This document shows positions 6,913 through 14,850 of a stretch of DNA of 32,277 bases, in pieces. The notes beneath the pieces are model-generated. The model did no database searches and was not told the origin of the DNA. It saw only the letters and a program-made list of their open reading frames with translations. The stretch spans positions 1-32,277 of the forward strand of contig JAZFSG010000035.1 of assembly GCA_036446035.1 (NCBI GenBank), given 5' to 3'. The stretch comes from CAXMQS01 sp036446035. Lineage in GTDB: Bacteria; Actinomycetota; Acidimicrobiia; Spongiisociales; JAOTWH01. The position numbers were made by a program, and so were the translations under genes. Within the stretch, counting starts at the first letter, position 1. Each line of letters begins with the position of its first letter.

Positions 6913-9275
6913 CCACTACACAACGAGCGTTCGGCTCGTCCGTCCGGCGATTGGAAGATGCCCGGTTCATAACCGGGCAGGGCCGGTACACCGACAATCT
7001 CACCCAGCCCGGAATGGCCCACATGGTGGTGCTGCGATCTCCTTACGCCCACGCCGATATCACTGGTTTCGATGCCAGCGAGGCACTGGGAATGCCCGGC
7101 GTGGTTGGCGTCTTCAACGGCCAGGACATGGCTGATGCCGGATTCGGTGCCATGCCGTGTGCCTGGGTCGTACCAGATTCGGACACCAAGACACCTGCCT
7201 ACCCGCCGCTCGCCATCGGCAGAGTCCGATTCGTGGGGGATGCGGTGGCCATCGTCATCGCGGAAACCGACGCGCAGGCGCGCGATGCTTCGTACGCGAT
7301 AGATGTGACCTACGACACACTGGACGTGGTTGTGAACGGTCGGGAGGCCACGCAGGACGACGCTTCGTTGGTGCACGACGAGGTAGCCAACAATCAGTGC
7401 TTCCATTGGACGGTCAGCGGTGGAGAGGTCGAGGCCGCTTTCGAGAACGCCGATGTTGTGGTGGCCGAGACCATCGTCAATCAGCGGCTGATCCCGACCG
7501 CGATGGAACCGCGAGCGGTTCTGGCGCGATGGGACTCGGCGATGGGTGAGGTGACGATGTGGAGCACCAGCCAGATACCGCACATCACCCGTTTCCTGAT
7601 GTCGCTGGTCACCCCGGTGCCCGAGCACAAGATCCGTGTGGTCGCTCCCGATGTGGGCGGTGGGTTCGGATCGAAACTTGCTAACTACCCGGAAGAGAAC
7701 ATGTCCGTGTTCGCTGCCCAGCAGGTTGGCCGACCGGTCAAGTGGACAGAGACGCGCTCGGAGAACTTCCTCGGCACTATCCATGGACGCGACCACATCG
7801 CCGACGTGGAGCTCGCTGCCAAGAGCGACGGCACCGTCCTAGGGTTGAGGGCTCAGACGTGGGCGAACCTGGGGGCTTACCTGTCTACGGCCTCCACCGG
7901 TGTGCCCACCATCCTCCATGGGCTGATGTTGTCCGGTGCTTACAACATTCCCGCGATCCATGAAGACGTGTACGGGGTGTTCACCAACACCACCCCGGTC
8001 TCCGCTTATCGCGGGGCGGGGAGACCAGAAGCCACATTCATGGTCGAGCGCATGATGGATCTGTTGGCCAATGAGCTCTCGATGGATCCCGTCGAGCTGA
8101 GACGCAAGAACCTCATAGAGCCATTCACCGACGGTCATGAGGTAGCGACTGGGCTCATCTACGACACAGGGAACTACGAGCCGGCCCTCGACCAAGCTCT
8201 CAAGATGTACGGCTACGAAGAGGCACGAAAACAACAGACTGCGGCAAGAGCCAAAGGTCGGCTCGTCGGAATTGGCGTTACCACCTACGCCGAAATATGC
8301 GGCCTCGGTCCGTCCGAAGTGGCGGGCGCGGTGGGGTTCGGAGGCGGTTTGTGGGAGAGCGCCATCGTGCGTTTCCATCCCACCGGCAAAGTCCAGCTGA
8401 TGGTGGGGGTCAGCCCTCACGGTCAAGGGGAGGAAACGACCTTTGCTCAGATTGTGGCCGACCAGCTCGGCGTCATGGTTGAGGATGTCGACGTCGTTCA
8501 CAGTGACACGGCGCTCACGCCCATGGGTTGGGGCAGCTACGGCAGCCGTACCACCCCGGTAGCGAGCGGAGCGATAATGGGCGCCATCGAGCAGCTGAAG
8601 GAGAAGGGCACCAAGATCGCCGCCCACCTGCTCGAAGCCGCCGAAGAGGATGTCGAGTTCGCTGACGGTCTGTTCTCGGTAAAGGGCTCACCAGAGCAGG
8701 GCAAAACCATTCAGGACATTGCACTGGCTGCCAACACCGCCTGGAGCATGCCCGATGGAGTTGATCCCGGCTTCGAAGCGGCCGCGTTCTTCGACCCGTC
8801 CAACTTCGTCTTCCCGTTCGGGACCCACATCGCCCAGGTGGAAGTCGATCCGGAGACTGGAGAGATCGATTTCCAGCGCTACGTAGCCGTCGACGACTGC
8901 GGCCCGATCATCAACCCGATGATCGTGGAAGGTCAGATCCAGGGCGGCATCGCCCAGGGCGCGGCACAGGCTCTGTGGGAAGGCGCCCACTACGACGATC
9001 AGGGCAACCTGCTGTCGGGGTCGTTGATGGACTACGCCATCCCCAAGGCGGAGTTCCTTCCCAAGTTCGAGCTCGGCAAGACCGAGACGCCGACGGACGT
9101 GAACCCGCTCGGCGTCAAGGGTATCGGCGAGACCGGAACGATTGCGTCGACCCCGACCGTGTATAACGCGGTCATGGATGCCTTGGCTCCGCTCGGAGTA
9201 CAGCAGATCGACATGCCGCTCACCCCGGAGCGGGTGTGGCGAGCTATCGGCGACGCCTCGAAGGGAGGTAAGTGA
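6909..9275 (+). CDS. coxL: Molybdenum hydroxylase large subunit, form II CoxL-like
   Basis: 788 residues, full length for CO-dehydrogenase-type large subunits, which bind molybdopterin cytosine dinucleotide. Visible are the N-terminal G-x-S-V-R-R-L-E-D-x-R-F-I-T-G segment, D-V-G-G-G-F-G-S (248-255), the active-site loop A-Y-R-G-A-G-R (366-372), and G-I-G-E-T-G-T with the catalytic Glu at 741. Known CO-oxidising form I enzymes have A-Y-R-C-S-F-R, whose Cys binds copper; here Gly369 takes that place, so this is form II or another aldehyde/purine-type hydroxylase. The substrate cannot be read from sequence. CoxG, CoxD, CoxE and CoxI-like genes nearby favour the Cox subfamily. Overlaps with coxS (4 nt) and coxM (1 nt) show a single operon. 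Confidence 0.9.
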   Translation: MTTTQRAFGSSVRRLEDARFITGQGRYTDNLTQPGMAHMVVLRSPYAHADITGFDASEALGMPGVVGVFNGQDMADAGFGAMPCAWVVPDSDTKTPAYPPLAIGRVRFVGDAVAIVIAETDAQARDASYAIDVTYDTLDVVVNGREATQDDASLVHDEVANNQCFHWTVSGGEVEAAFENADVVVAETIVNQRLIPTAMEPRAVLARWDSAMGEVTMWSTSQIPHITRFLMSLVTPVPEHKIRVVAPDVGGGFGSKLANYPEENMSVFAAQQVGRPVKWTETRSENFLGTIHGRDHIADVELAAKSDGTVLGLRAQTWANLGAYLSTASTGVPTILHGLMLSGAYNIPAIHEDVYGVFTNTTPVSAYRGAGRPEATFMVERMMDLLANELSMDPVELRRKNLIEPFTDGHEVATGLIYDTGNYEPALDQALKMYGYEEARKQQTAARAKGRLVGIGVTTYAEICGLGPSEVAGAVGFGGGLWESAIVRFHPTGKVQLMVGVSPHGQGEETTFAQIVADQLGVMVEDVDVVHSDTALTPMGWGSYGSRTTPVASGAIMGAIEQLKEKGTKIAAHLLEAAEEDVEFADGLFSVKGSPEQGKTIQDIALAANTAWSMPDGVDPGFEAAAFFDPSNFVFPFGTHIAQVEVDPETGEIDFQRYVAVDDCGPIINPMIVEGQIQGGIAQGAAQALWEGAHYDDQGNLLSGSLMDYAIPKAEFLPKFELGKTETPTDVNPLGVKGIGETGTIASTPTVYNAVMDALAPLGVQQIDMPLTPERVWRAIGDASKGGK

Positions 9276-10144
9276 TGCAAACTGCACCGTTCGACTATTA
9301 CAGGCCTGAAACGCTGAGTGAGGCGGTTGATCTCCTCACCAGCGTCGATGGAGCCCGACCGATCGCAGGAGGCCACAGCCTCCTCCCTGCGATGAAGCTG
9401 CGGGTTGCCAGCCCGGCTGCGCTCGTTGACCTGGGTCGGATTCCGGGCCTGAGCGGCATCAGCCGGAACGGAGGTTCGCTGAAGATCGGGGCACTCACCA
9501 CCCATGCGGCGGTGGCTGCCTCGGATGTCGCCAAGTCAGACTGCCCGGTGCTGGCGGACACGGCATCACATATCGGGGATCCGCAGGTGCGCAATCGAGG
9601 GACCATTGGCGGAAGCCTCGCTCATGCCGACCCGGCGGCCGATTACCCAACGTTGATGAGAGCTATCGGCGCGACAGTCCACGTGACAGGTGCCGGCGGC
9701 AGCGAGCGTGCCATTACTGCCGACGACTTCTTCGTCGATCTCTTCACCACCGGCCTAGAAACCGGGGAGCTGGTGACGGCGGTTGAGGTGCCTGTGATGG
9801 AAGCGGGACAAAGCGGCGCCTACATGAAACACCGCCACCCAGCGTCGAGCTACGCCGTGGTCGGCGTCGCCGCCATCGTGACGGTGGACGGTGGGTCGTG
9901 CACCGCGGCCGCCATCGGTGTGGGAGGCGTGACGGGCAAACCTGAGCGAGCCAGCGCTGCCGAAGCGGCGCTGGTGGGGCAGGCGCCCACCGACGAGACC
10001 ATCGCAGCCGCCGCCGCGGCGGTCGCAGGTGACCTGGCCAACCCGATCGGAGATCTGTATGCCTCCGGTGAGTTCCGGGTTCATCTGGCCTCGGTGCTGA
10101 CAAAGCGCGCTCTGAGTGAGGCATTCGGCGAGAGCTCTGCCTGA
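9275..10144 (+). CDS. coxM: Molybdenum hydroxylase FAD subunit
   Basis: 289 residues, normal length for the medium subunit. FAD-binding motifs are A-G-G-H-S-L-L-P (31-38) and T-I-G-G-S (110-114) followed by L-A-H-A-D-P-A-A-D-Y-P. It takes electrons from the CoxS clusters and passes them to the external acceptor. ATG 9275 is chosen over GTG 9272 because GGGAGG lies 6 nt before the ATG but only 3 nt before the GTG; ATG 9275 overlaps the coxL stop by one base. A 70-nt gap then separates it from coxD. Confidence 0.9.
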   Translation: MQTAPFDYYRPETLSEAVDLLTSVDGARPIAGGHSLLPAMKLRVASPAALVDLGRIPGLSGISRNGGSLKIGALTTHAAVAASDVAKSDCPVLADTASHIGDPQVRNRGTIGGSLAHADPAADYPTLMRAIGATVHVTGAGGSERAITADDFFVDLFTTGLETGELVTAVEVPVMEAGQSGAYMKHRHPASSYAVVGVAAIVTVDGGSCTAAAIGVGGVTGKPERASAAEAALVGQAPTDETIAAAAAAVAGDLANPIGDLYASGEFRVHLASVLTKRALSEAFGESSA

Positions 10145-10199
10145 TCGGGATCGCATCAAGCTGGGCGGGCAACCGCTCGGCTGGACGCGCGACTCCGAT

Positions 10200-10205
10200 T
10201 AGGTT
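10200..10205 (+). promoter_or_regulatory. -10 hexamer before coxD
   Basis: TAGGTT lies 9 nt before ATG 10215, with no Shine-Dalgarno sequence. It suggests that coxD-coxE-xdhC has its own leaderless transcript besides any read-through from coxSLM. Confidence 0.45.
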
Positions 10206-10214
10206 GCGGGTGCA

Positions 10215-11096
10215 ATGAACAACGTCGATGAGGTACTCCAGGGCCTGTCGGATCAGCGCTACATAGCTGAGCGATCGCTGGGCGTTGCGGTGCACCTTGC
10301 GCTCCAGCTGGGCAAGCCGCTCTTTCTCGAGGGGGAGGCCGGGGTCGGCAAGACCGAGGTGGCAAAGGTGCTCGCCTCCATCCTCGACACCCCCCTCATT
10401 CGACTGCAGTGCTACGAGGGGCTCGACGTGGGTCACGCTGTCTACGAGTGGGATTACCCCCGTCAGATGCTGGCCATCCGCCTGATCGAGGCCAGGGGCG
10501 AAGGGGCGCAGGCCGAAGTGGACGACATCATGAGCCGTGAATACCTTGTGGCCCGACCGCTGCTGCAGGCGGTGGAGGCAACGGCCAATGGCGAGCGGCC
10601 CGTGCTGCTAATCGATGAGCTCGACCGAGCCGACGAGGAGTTCGAGGCCTATCTCCTCGAGATGTTGAGCGACTTCCAGGTCACGATTCCCGAGATCGGG
10701 ACGATCGCGGCGGATCGCCCTCCCGTAGTGATCTTGACCTCCAACCGGACTCGTGAGATCCATGACGCCTTGAAGCGCCGCTGCATTTACCACTGGATCG
10801 ACTATCCCAATTTTGAACGCGAAGTCGAGATCGTGCTCCGCAAGATTCCTGACGTGCCCGAAGAGCTTGCCGCCGACCTGGCCGGTGCGATGGAGAAGCT
10901 CCGCTCGATGGATCTCTTCAAGCCCCCGGGCGTTGCCGAGACGCTCGACTGGGCGGCGGCCCTGGCTGTGCTGGGCGCAGCGCGCCTTTCTCCCGACGTA
11001 GCGGACGACACACTGGGCGTGATTCTGAAGTATCAGGAGGACATCGAGCGACTCCGGGCCGGAGGGGTCGAGCAGCTCCTCGCCTCCGTCGGGTGA
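10215..11096 (+). CDS. coxD: MoxR-family AAA+ ATPase, CoxD-like
   Basis: 293 residues. Walker A is G-E-A-G-V-G-K-T (40-47), Walker B V-L-L-I-D-E (130-135), then L-D-R-A-D, a sensor-1 region V-I-L-T-S-N-R-T-R-E-I (about 172-182), and A-L-K-R-R-C. This is the MoxR/RavA ATPase group; in CO dehydrogenase clusters CoxD acts in maturing the active site together with the VWA protein CoxE. The order coxD-coxE directly after coxM supports that role. Since this CoxL lacks the copper-binding Cys, here it probably helps cofactor insertion or sulfuration in a general sense (inference). The stop overlaps the coxE start. Confidence 0.9.
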   Translation: MNNVDEVLQGLSDQRYIAERSLGVAVHLALQLGKPLFLEGEAGVGKTEVAKVLASILDTPLIRLQCYEGLDVGHAVYEWDYPRQMLAIRLIEARGEGAQAEVDDIMSREYLVARPLLQAVEATANGERPVLLIDELDRADEEFEAYLLEMLSDFQVTIPEIGTIAADRPPVVILTSNRTREIHDALKRRCIYHWIDYPNFEREVEIVLRKIPDVPEELAADLAGAMEKLRSMDLFKPPGVAETLDWAAALAVLGAARLSPDVADDTLGVILKYQEDIERLRAGGVEQLLASVG

Positions 11097-12247
11097 TGGC
11101 AGAGCCTCTCACCCACAACCTCGTTCACTTCACGCGCTACTTGCGCGCCCAGGGGCTTCGAGCAGTTCCGAGCACGACGATCGATCTCATCGAAGCCGCC
11201 CGTGCTGTAGGGCTAGAGGACAAGGACGACGCCTACTTCGCGTTTCAGGCGGTCACCGTGTCCCGACCCGAGGACATCCCCATATTCGATGCCGCATTTG
11301 ACCTCTTCTTCGGAACCGGCCAGGACCCGCTTACGCCGATCGAGCCGATCGAGCTAAAGGTGCATCCGCGTGGTCCTCGAGTGCAAGTTGTCGCCCCGAC
11401 CACCGTGAAGGCCGACCTTGGTGATCAGGATGTCTCGGACGTGGCCGACCATATGGGTGCCAGCGCCGTAGAGCGTCTGGCAACTCGGGACTTCTCGGAG
11501 CTGAGCGAGGCTGAGCATGCCGAGGTGCAGCGGCTGATCGCCCGGATGGTGTGGAAGCCGGCAACTGCGCTCAGCAGGCGATGGACGCCTTCGTCCAAAG
11601 GGAGTAAGCCGGACTTGCGGAGGACGTTACGGCAGATGACGGGGCCGGTCCGCGATCTCATGCCACTGGCTATGAGTACTCCCAAGCTGCGCCGCCGTCC
11701 GCTGTTGGTGATCGCAGACGTGAGCGGGTCGATGGAGCGCTATACAGAAATGCTCTTGTATTTCGTGCACGCTGCCAGGGGCCGGCTGGGAAGAGTGGAG
11801 GCCTTCGTGTTCTCCACCGGCCTGTCCCACATCACGAGAGAGCTTCGCCATCGCGATCCGCGGGTGGCATTGACGCAGGTGGGTCGAGCCGTCCACGACT
11901 GGTCGAGTGGGACGCTCATCGGCGAGGCTTTCGCAGAATTCAACCGCACCTGGGGTCGTCGAATCACCCGAGGAGGACCGGTGGCGGTGGTGATCTCCGA
12001 CGGCTGGGATCGCGGAGATCCCACCACGCTGCGCAAGGAGTTCGCCACGTTCGCTCGCAGTGTCCACCGGGTGGTGTGGCTCAACCCGCTCGCCGGCAGG
12101 GCTGGATTCGAGCCGCAGACACGAGGCATGCGGGCGGTGCTTCCCTTTGTCGACGACTTCTTGCCGGTCGGCAACCTGGTCGACCTCTCTGCCGTCGTTC
12201 GACTTCTAGAGTCCGTCCCCAAACGCAAGGAGCTGATGCGGAGATGA
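11096..12247 (+). CDS. coxE: VWA-domain protein, CoxE-like
   Basis: 383 residues from ATG 11096, which overlaps the coxD stop by one base; GTG 11093 is one codon earlier and equally in frame. The C-terminal half is a von Willebrand factor A domain with an intact metal-binding motif D208-V-S-G-S212, then G-T-L-I-G-E-A-F and V-I-S-D-G-W-D-R-G-D-P. The N-terminal part begins H-N-L-V-H-F-T-R-Y-L-R-A-Q-G-L, typical for CoxE. It pairs with the CoxD ATPase as a maturation factor. The stop overlaps the next ATG by 4 nt. Confidence 0.9.
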   Translation: MAEPLTHNLVHFTRYLRAQGLRAVPSTTIDLIEAARAVGLEDKDDAYFAFQAVTVSRPEDIPIFDAAFDLFFGTGQDPLTPIEPIELKVHPRGPRVQVVAPTTVKADLGDQDVSDVADHMGASAVERLATRDFSELSEAEHAEVQRLIARMVWKPATALSRRWTPSSKGSKPDLRRTLRQMTGPVRDLMPLAMSTPKLRRRPLLVIADVSGSMERYTEMLLYFVHAARGRLGRVEAFVFSTGLSHITRELRHRDPRVALTQVGRAVHDWSSGTLIGEAFAEFNRTWGRRITRGGPVAVVISDGWDRGDPTTLRKEFATFARSVHRVVWLNPLAGRAGFEPQTRGMRAVLPFVDDFLPVGNLVDLSAVVRLLESVPKRKELMRR

Positions 12248-12552
12248 AGGACGCTCTCGAGACGTACGCGCGGTGGAAATCTGAAGGGAAGGATGTGGCG
12301 GTAGCCACCGTTGTCCGCGTCCAGGGCTCGGCGCCGCGCCCCGAAGGCGCCAAGTTCCTCGTTTCGTCGGCGGGCGATATGGAGGGCTCAGTGTCGGGCG
12401 GCTGTGTTGAGAACGACGTGTTCCTGCATGCCCAGCAGGTCATCGAAGCCGGCGAGCCTCGTCTCGTCACGTACGGGATCGCCGATGACGAGGCATTCGA
12501 GGTTGGTCTGGCGTGCGGCGGAACGATCCAGGTGCTGATCGAACAGTGGTGA
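12244..12552 (+). CDS. coxI: XdhC/CoxI-type maturation protein, N-terminal domain only
   Basis: 102 residues, start ATG 12244 sharing ATGA with the coxE stop. It contains the XdhC N-terminal domain: V-A-T-V-V-R-V-Q-G-S-A-P-R-P near residues 19-32 and G-S-V-S-G-G-C-V-E-N-D near 50. Full XdhC proteins add a Rossmann domain of over 150 residues, which is missing; translation past the stop shows nothing XdhC-like. One-domain versions, with the Rossmann part as a separate gene, are known from actinobacterial cox clusters, so this is probably complete as encoded. The partner is not in the window. XdhC proteins bind molybdenum cofactor and help insert its sulfurated form. Confidence 0.8.
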   Translation: MKDALETYARWKSEGKDVAVATVVRVQGSAPRPEGAKFLVSSAGDMEGSVSGGCVENDVFLHAQQVIEAGEPRLVTYGIADDEAFEVGLACGGTIQVLIEQW

Positions 12553-12576
12553 CGGAAGCGATCGAGAGGCGCCCTT

Positions 12577-12592
12577 CGAGATCCGCATCTCG
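12577..12592 (+). terminator. Weak hairpin after the cox operon
   Basis: CGAGAT (12577-12582) and ATCTCG (12587-12592) pair around CCGC. A second small hairpin, CCGAA-TCC-TTCGG, lies at 12624-12636. Neither has a T-tract. They stand in the only gap after coxI and could contribute to termination. Confidence 0.25.
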
Positions 12593-12646
12593 CTGCACAA
12601 ACGCCCCAACCACCCGTCGCCTGCCGAATCCTTCGGGCGTCCTTAG

Positions 12647-12652
12647 TAGCGT
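12647..12652 (+). promoter_or_regulatory. -10 hexamer for a leaderless lipoprotein gene
   Basis: TAGCGT ends 7 nt before GTG 12660, with no ribosome site between. The distance fits transcription beginning at the start codon. Confidence 0.45.
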
Positions 12653-12659
12653 CTGACGG

Positions 12660-13514
12660 GTGAGCGAGAGCGTTCATCGAGTCTTGGCTGGGGCCGTCGT
12701 TATGGCGATGTTGATCGCAGGCTGCGACAGCACCAACGAGGTCGCGTCGACGACCACAACGCAGACGCCGACGTCGACTCAAGCGCCGACGACAACTCAA
12801 GTGCCAGCCACCACCCAGGTGGTGACCACTCCTCCAGCAGCCTCGACGGAGGCCGTTGCTGACTCGGTCGCGGCGAAGGAAGGCTGCGAGGTGACGCCTG
12901 CAGGCCCGTTGCTCGACGCTCGGAGCCCCGCTCGTCCCTACTTCCTTCACCATCCCACCGAGGCCAGCACCGACACTGCGACGATCATGTTCCTTCCCGG
13001 CGGCAGCACCGGCAGCCGCAACGCTGCAGAACGCGTCTGGGCGAACTACCTGTCTCAGGGCGAGGGAGTCGACGACTTCCGAGTGGTGATCCCATACGCG
13101 ACTGGTTTCGATCTCTACGACGACGAGGAGCGGGTCCTGGCGATCGTCGAGGAGGTGCTGGCCTGTCACGGCGGCGATCCTTCGCAGTTCCACATCGCCG
13201 GCTACTCCCGGGGCGGGCAGATCGCATTTGGCTTGATGTTGCGGCAGCCTGATCTATTCGCCACCGCCCTGGGCGCCCCCGGTGAGTTCTTCCTCGTCGA
13301 GCCCGATAGGTGGCGCGAGGATCTCGCCGGAAAGGCGTTCTTCAACGGTGTCGGGTCGGAGGACGAGGAGTGGCTGCCATTCGTGAAGGCCATCCACGAG
13401 GGACTGGTGGAGGCAGGTGTCGAGTCGGTCTACGTCGAGTTCCCGGGCGAAGGGCACCGGTTGAGTTCCGAGTTCGACGAGAGCATCTTCTTCGACTTCT
13501 GGTCGAGCCACTAA
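12660..13514 (+). CDS. Lipoprotein with alpha/beta-hydrolase (esterase-like) domain
   Basis: 284 residues. A signal peptide ends in the lipobox L-I-A-G-C with Cys22, so the protein is lipid-anchored outside the membrane. Residues 30-65 are a Thr/Pro/Gln-rich linker. The rest resembles PHB-depolymerase/esterase-type alpha/beta hydrolases: I-M-F-L-P-G-G-S-T-G near 109-118, nucleophile elbow G-Y-S-R-G-G (Ser183), and G-E-G-H-R-L with His266 as a likely catalytic base. The acid residue is not assigned. The substrate is unknown. GTG 12660 is the only start that keeps the signal peptide. It ends 27 nt from a convergent lipoprotein gene. Confidence 0.75.
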   Translation: MSESVHRVLAGAVVMAMLIAGCDSTNEVASTTTTQTPTSTQAPTTTQVPATTQVVTTPPAASTEAVADSVAAKEGCEVTPAGPLLDARSPARPYFLHHPTEASTDTATIMFLPGGSTGSRNAAERVWANYLSQGEGVDDFRVVIPYATGFDLYDDEERVLAIVEEVLACHGGDPSQFHIAGYSRGGQIAFGLMLRQPDLFATALGAPGEFFLVEPDRWREDLAGKAFFNGVGSEDEEWLPFVKAIHEGLVEAGVESVYVEFPGEGHRLSSEFDESIFFDFWSSH

Positions 13515-13540
13515 GGACGGCCGCACCGCATTGCAGAAGA

Positions 13541-13939
13541 TCAGCGGATGCCGGTGTCGTAGGCCAGGTCGAGGTCGGTGACCGGCTCGGCCACGACCTC
13601 GAAGCTGAGGGGTTCGGCGGTTCCCAGCAATCCCTCGACCGGCTGTGGGACCACCGAGTAGCGACCGGGCGGCACTTTCAGCGAGAACGCTCCATCGGAA
13701 CTTGTGCGAACTGTCGCCACCTCGGCACCTAGCTCGTCAACCACCAGCAATACAGCGGCTACACCACGATCATCGCAGGCGGGGTCCGGGGGATCCTGCA
13801 TGACCGGGCAAGTCGGTCCGGCGTGGACGTAACCCGATACCTCATACGCGGGGCCGGTCACGGGGCCGCTGGAGGAATCGCCACACGCCGCGCCGACAGT
13901 TGTGACGACAAGAAGTGTTGCAAAGAGGCGAATCCTCAT
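13541..13939 (-). CDS. Small lipoprotein, carboxypeptidase-regulatory-like fold
   Basis: 132 residues. The signal peptide ends in V-G-A-A-C with Cys19 as the lipidated residue. The mature part has G-Y-V-H-A-G-P-T-C-P near 37-46 and a beta-sandwich-like T-S-S-D-G-A-F-S-L-K-V-P-P-G-R-Y-S-V segment, typical of carboxypeptidase regulatory-like domains. Three further cysteines may form extracytoplasmic disulfides or leave one free. Function unknown. It follows the cupredoxin lipoprotein gene after 61 nt on the same strand. Confidence 0.65.
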   Translation of the reverse strand: MRIRLFATLLVVTTVGAACGDSSSGPVTGPAYEVSGYVHAGPTCPVMQDPPDPACDDRGVAAVLLVVDELGAEVATVRTSSDGAFSLKVPPGRYSVVPQPVEGLLGTAEPLSFEVVAEPVTDLDLAYDTGIR

Positions 13940-14000
13940 GCACTTAGGACGCCACGAGGCGGAATCTGGTTCCAGAACATCGCACAGCTGCTGGGTCCAT

Positions 14001-14420
14001 CTACTCGACCGTGAACTCGGCCTTCATGCCGGCGTTGAAGTGGTCCTCGATGGCGCAGATGACCTGATACTTGCCTGCGGCAGGAGCGGTGAAAGCCAGT
14101 GTCTTGGAGTCGCCTGCTTCCAATTCGGTTTCCCAGTAGACGAACTCGCTGAGGAGCGCTTCCTCGGTATCCGGCAGATCGGATTCTCGGGTTATGCGAA
14201 CGCCGGGCCTGAGAAGCACCCACTCGTGGTCGACGGCCCCGGTGTTCGACAGCTTGATGGTGATCTCCTGCCCGGCGGGAACAGCCCAGGAGGTCGGGGT
14301 GAATTCGAAGTCGGCCATCTGGGCGGTGATGGAAGTGCTGGGGCCGCCGGAGTCTCCACAGGCCACGAGAACCAGGCTCAACGCCACGGCGAGTCCTGAG
14401 CCGATTGTCAAAGGCCTCAC
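14001..14420 (-). CDS. Cupredoxin-like lipoprotein with intact type 1 copper ligands
   Basis: 139 residues from GTG 14420, chosen because AGGAGG lies 6 nt upstream and a clean lipoprotein signal begins there (L-V-A-C, Cys21); a TTG start further out (14450) would overextend it. The mature domain has the type 1 copper ligand pattern His65 (V-D-H-E-W), Cys122, His127 and Met132 (C-x4-H-x4-M). It is probably an extracytoplasmic electron carrier or copper-binding protein; the partner is unknown. It lies downstream of the EamA and VOC genes. Confidence 0.8.
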   Translation of the reverse strand: MRPLTIGSGLAVALSLVLVACGDSGGPSTSITAQMADFEFTPTSWAVPAGQEITIKLSNTGAVDHEWVLLRPGVRITRESDLPDTEEALLSEFVYWETELEAGDSKTLAFTAPAAGKYQVICAIEDHFNAGMKAEFTVE

Positions 14421-14466
14421 AGATCGCCTCCTCGTGGGTCCGCCTTCCAATGAGTCATCTCATCAC

Positions 14467-14850
14467 TTAGTCGGTCGCGGCCGCGTCGGCCCATCCCGGG
14501 TCGTCGAAGCGCTGGATCTCAATCAGATAGCCGTCGGGGTCGCGTAGGAAGGCGTGGTAGATGGCGAAGCGGTCGTTGTGCGCCGGCGGCTGCTCCAACT
14601 CGACGCCTCGCTCTATCAACCACTCGCAGAAGCCGTCGACGTCGTCTCGAACGAGGGTGATGATCACACCTTCGGGCGTTGTCGGTCTGTCTCCGCTTTG
14701 GCATATCCCGACGAATGCCCCTGCCGACACCTTGTAGATGCGACAGTGTGCTTGCTCCAGCACGAGAGGAAGATCTAGGGAGTCTCCGTAGAACGCTGAT
14801 GACCGATCCAGGTCCTCGACATAGATGAAGACGACCAAGGCATCGTTCAC
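14467..14850 (-). CDS. VOC-family (glyoxalase/bleomycin-resistance fold) protein
   Basis: 127 residues, one VOC domain pair. F-I-Y-V-E-D-L-D-R-S-S-A-F-Y starts the first beta-alpha-beta unit and F-L-R-D-P-D-G-Y-L-I-E-I closes the second, giving the conserved Glu. The start is GTG 14850, which overlaps the stop of the EamA transporter gene (GTGA), so the two are coupled. The frame is open upstream but only inside that gene. Members range from isomerases to drug-binding proteins; no substrate can be named. Confidence 0.8.
   Translation of the reverse strand: MNDALVVFIYVEDLDRSSAFYGDSLDLPLVLEQAHCRIYKVSAGAFVGICQSGDRPTTPEGVIITLVRDDVDGFCEWLIERGVELEQPPAHNDRFAIYHAFLRDPDGYLIEIQRFDDPGWADAAATD

Noticed and set aside
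6825..7796. Minus-strand open frame of 323 codons
   Set aside because: It is antisense to coxL and the end of coxS, with no domain or ribosome site.
12550..12552. TGA of the XdhC gene as another Sec codon
   Set aside because: The frame beyond it shows no XdhC-like or other protein-like sequence, and one-domain XdhC proteins normally end near this point.
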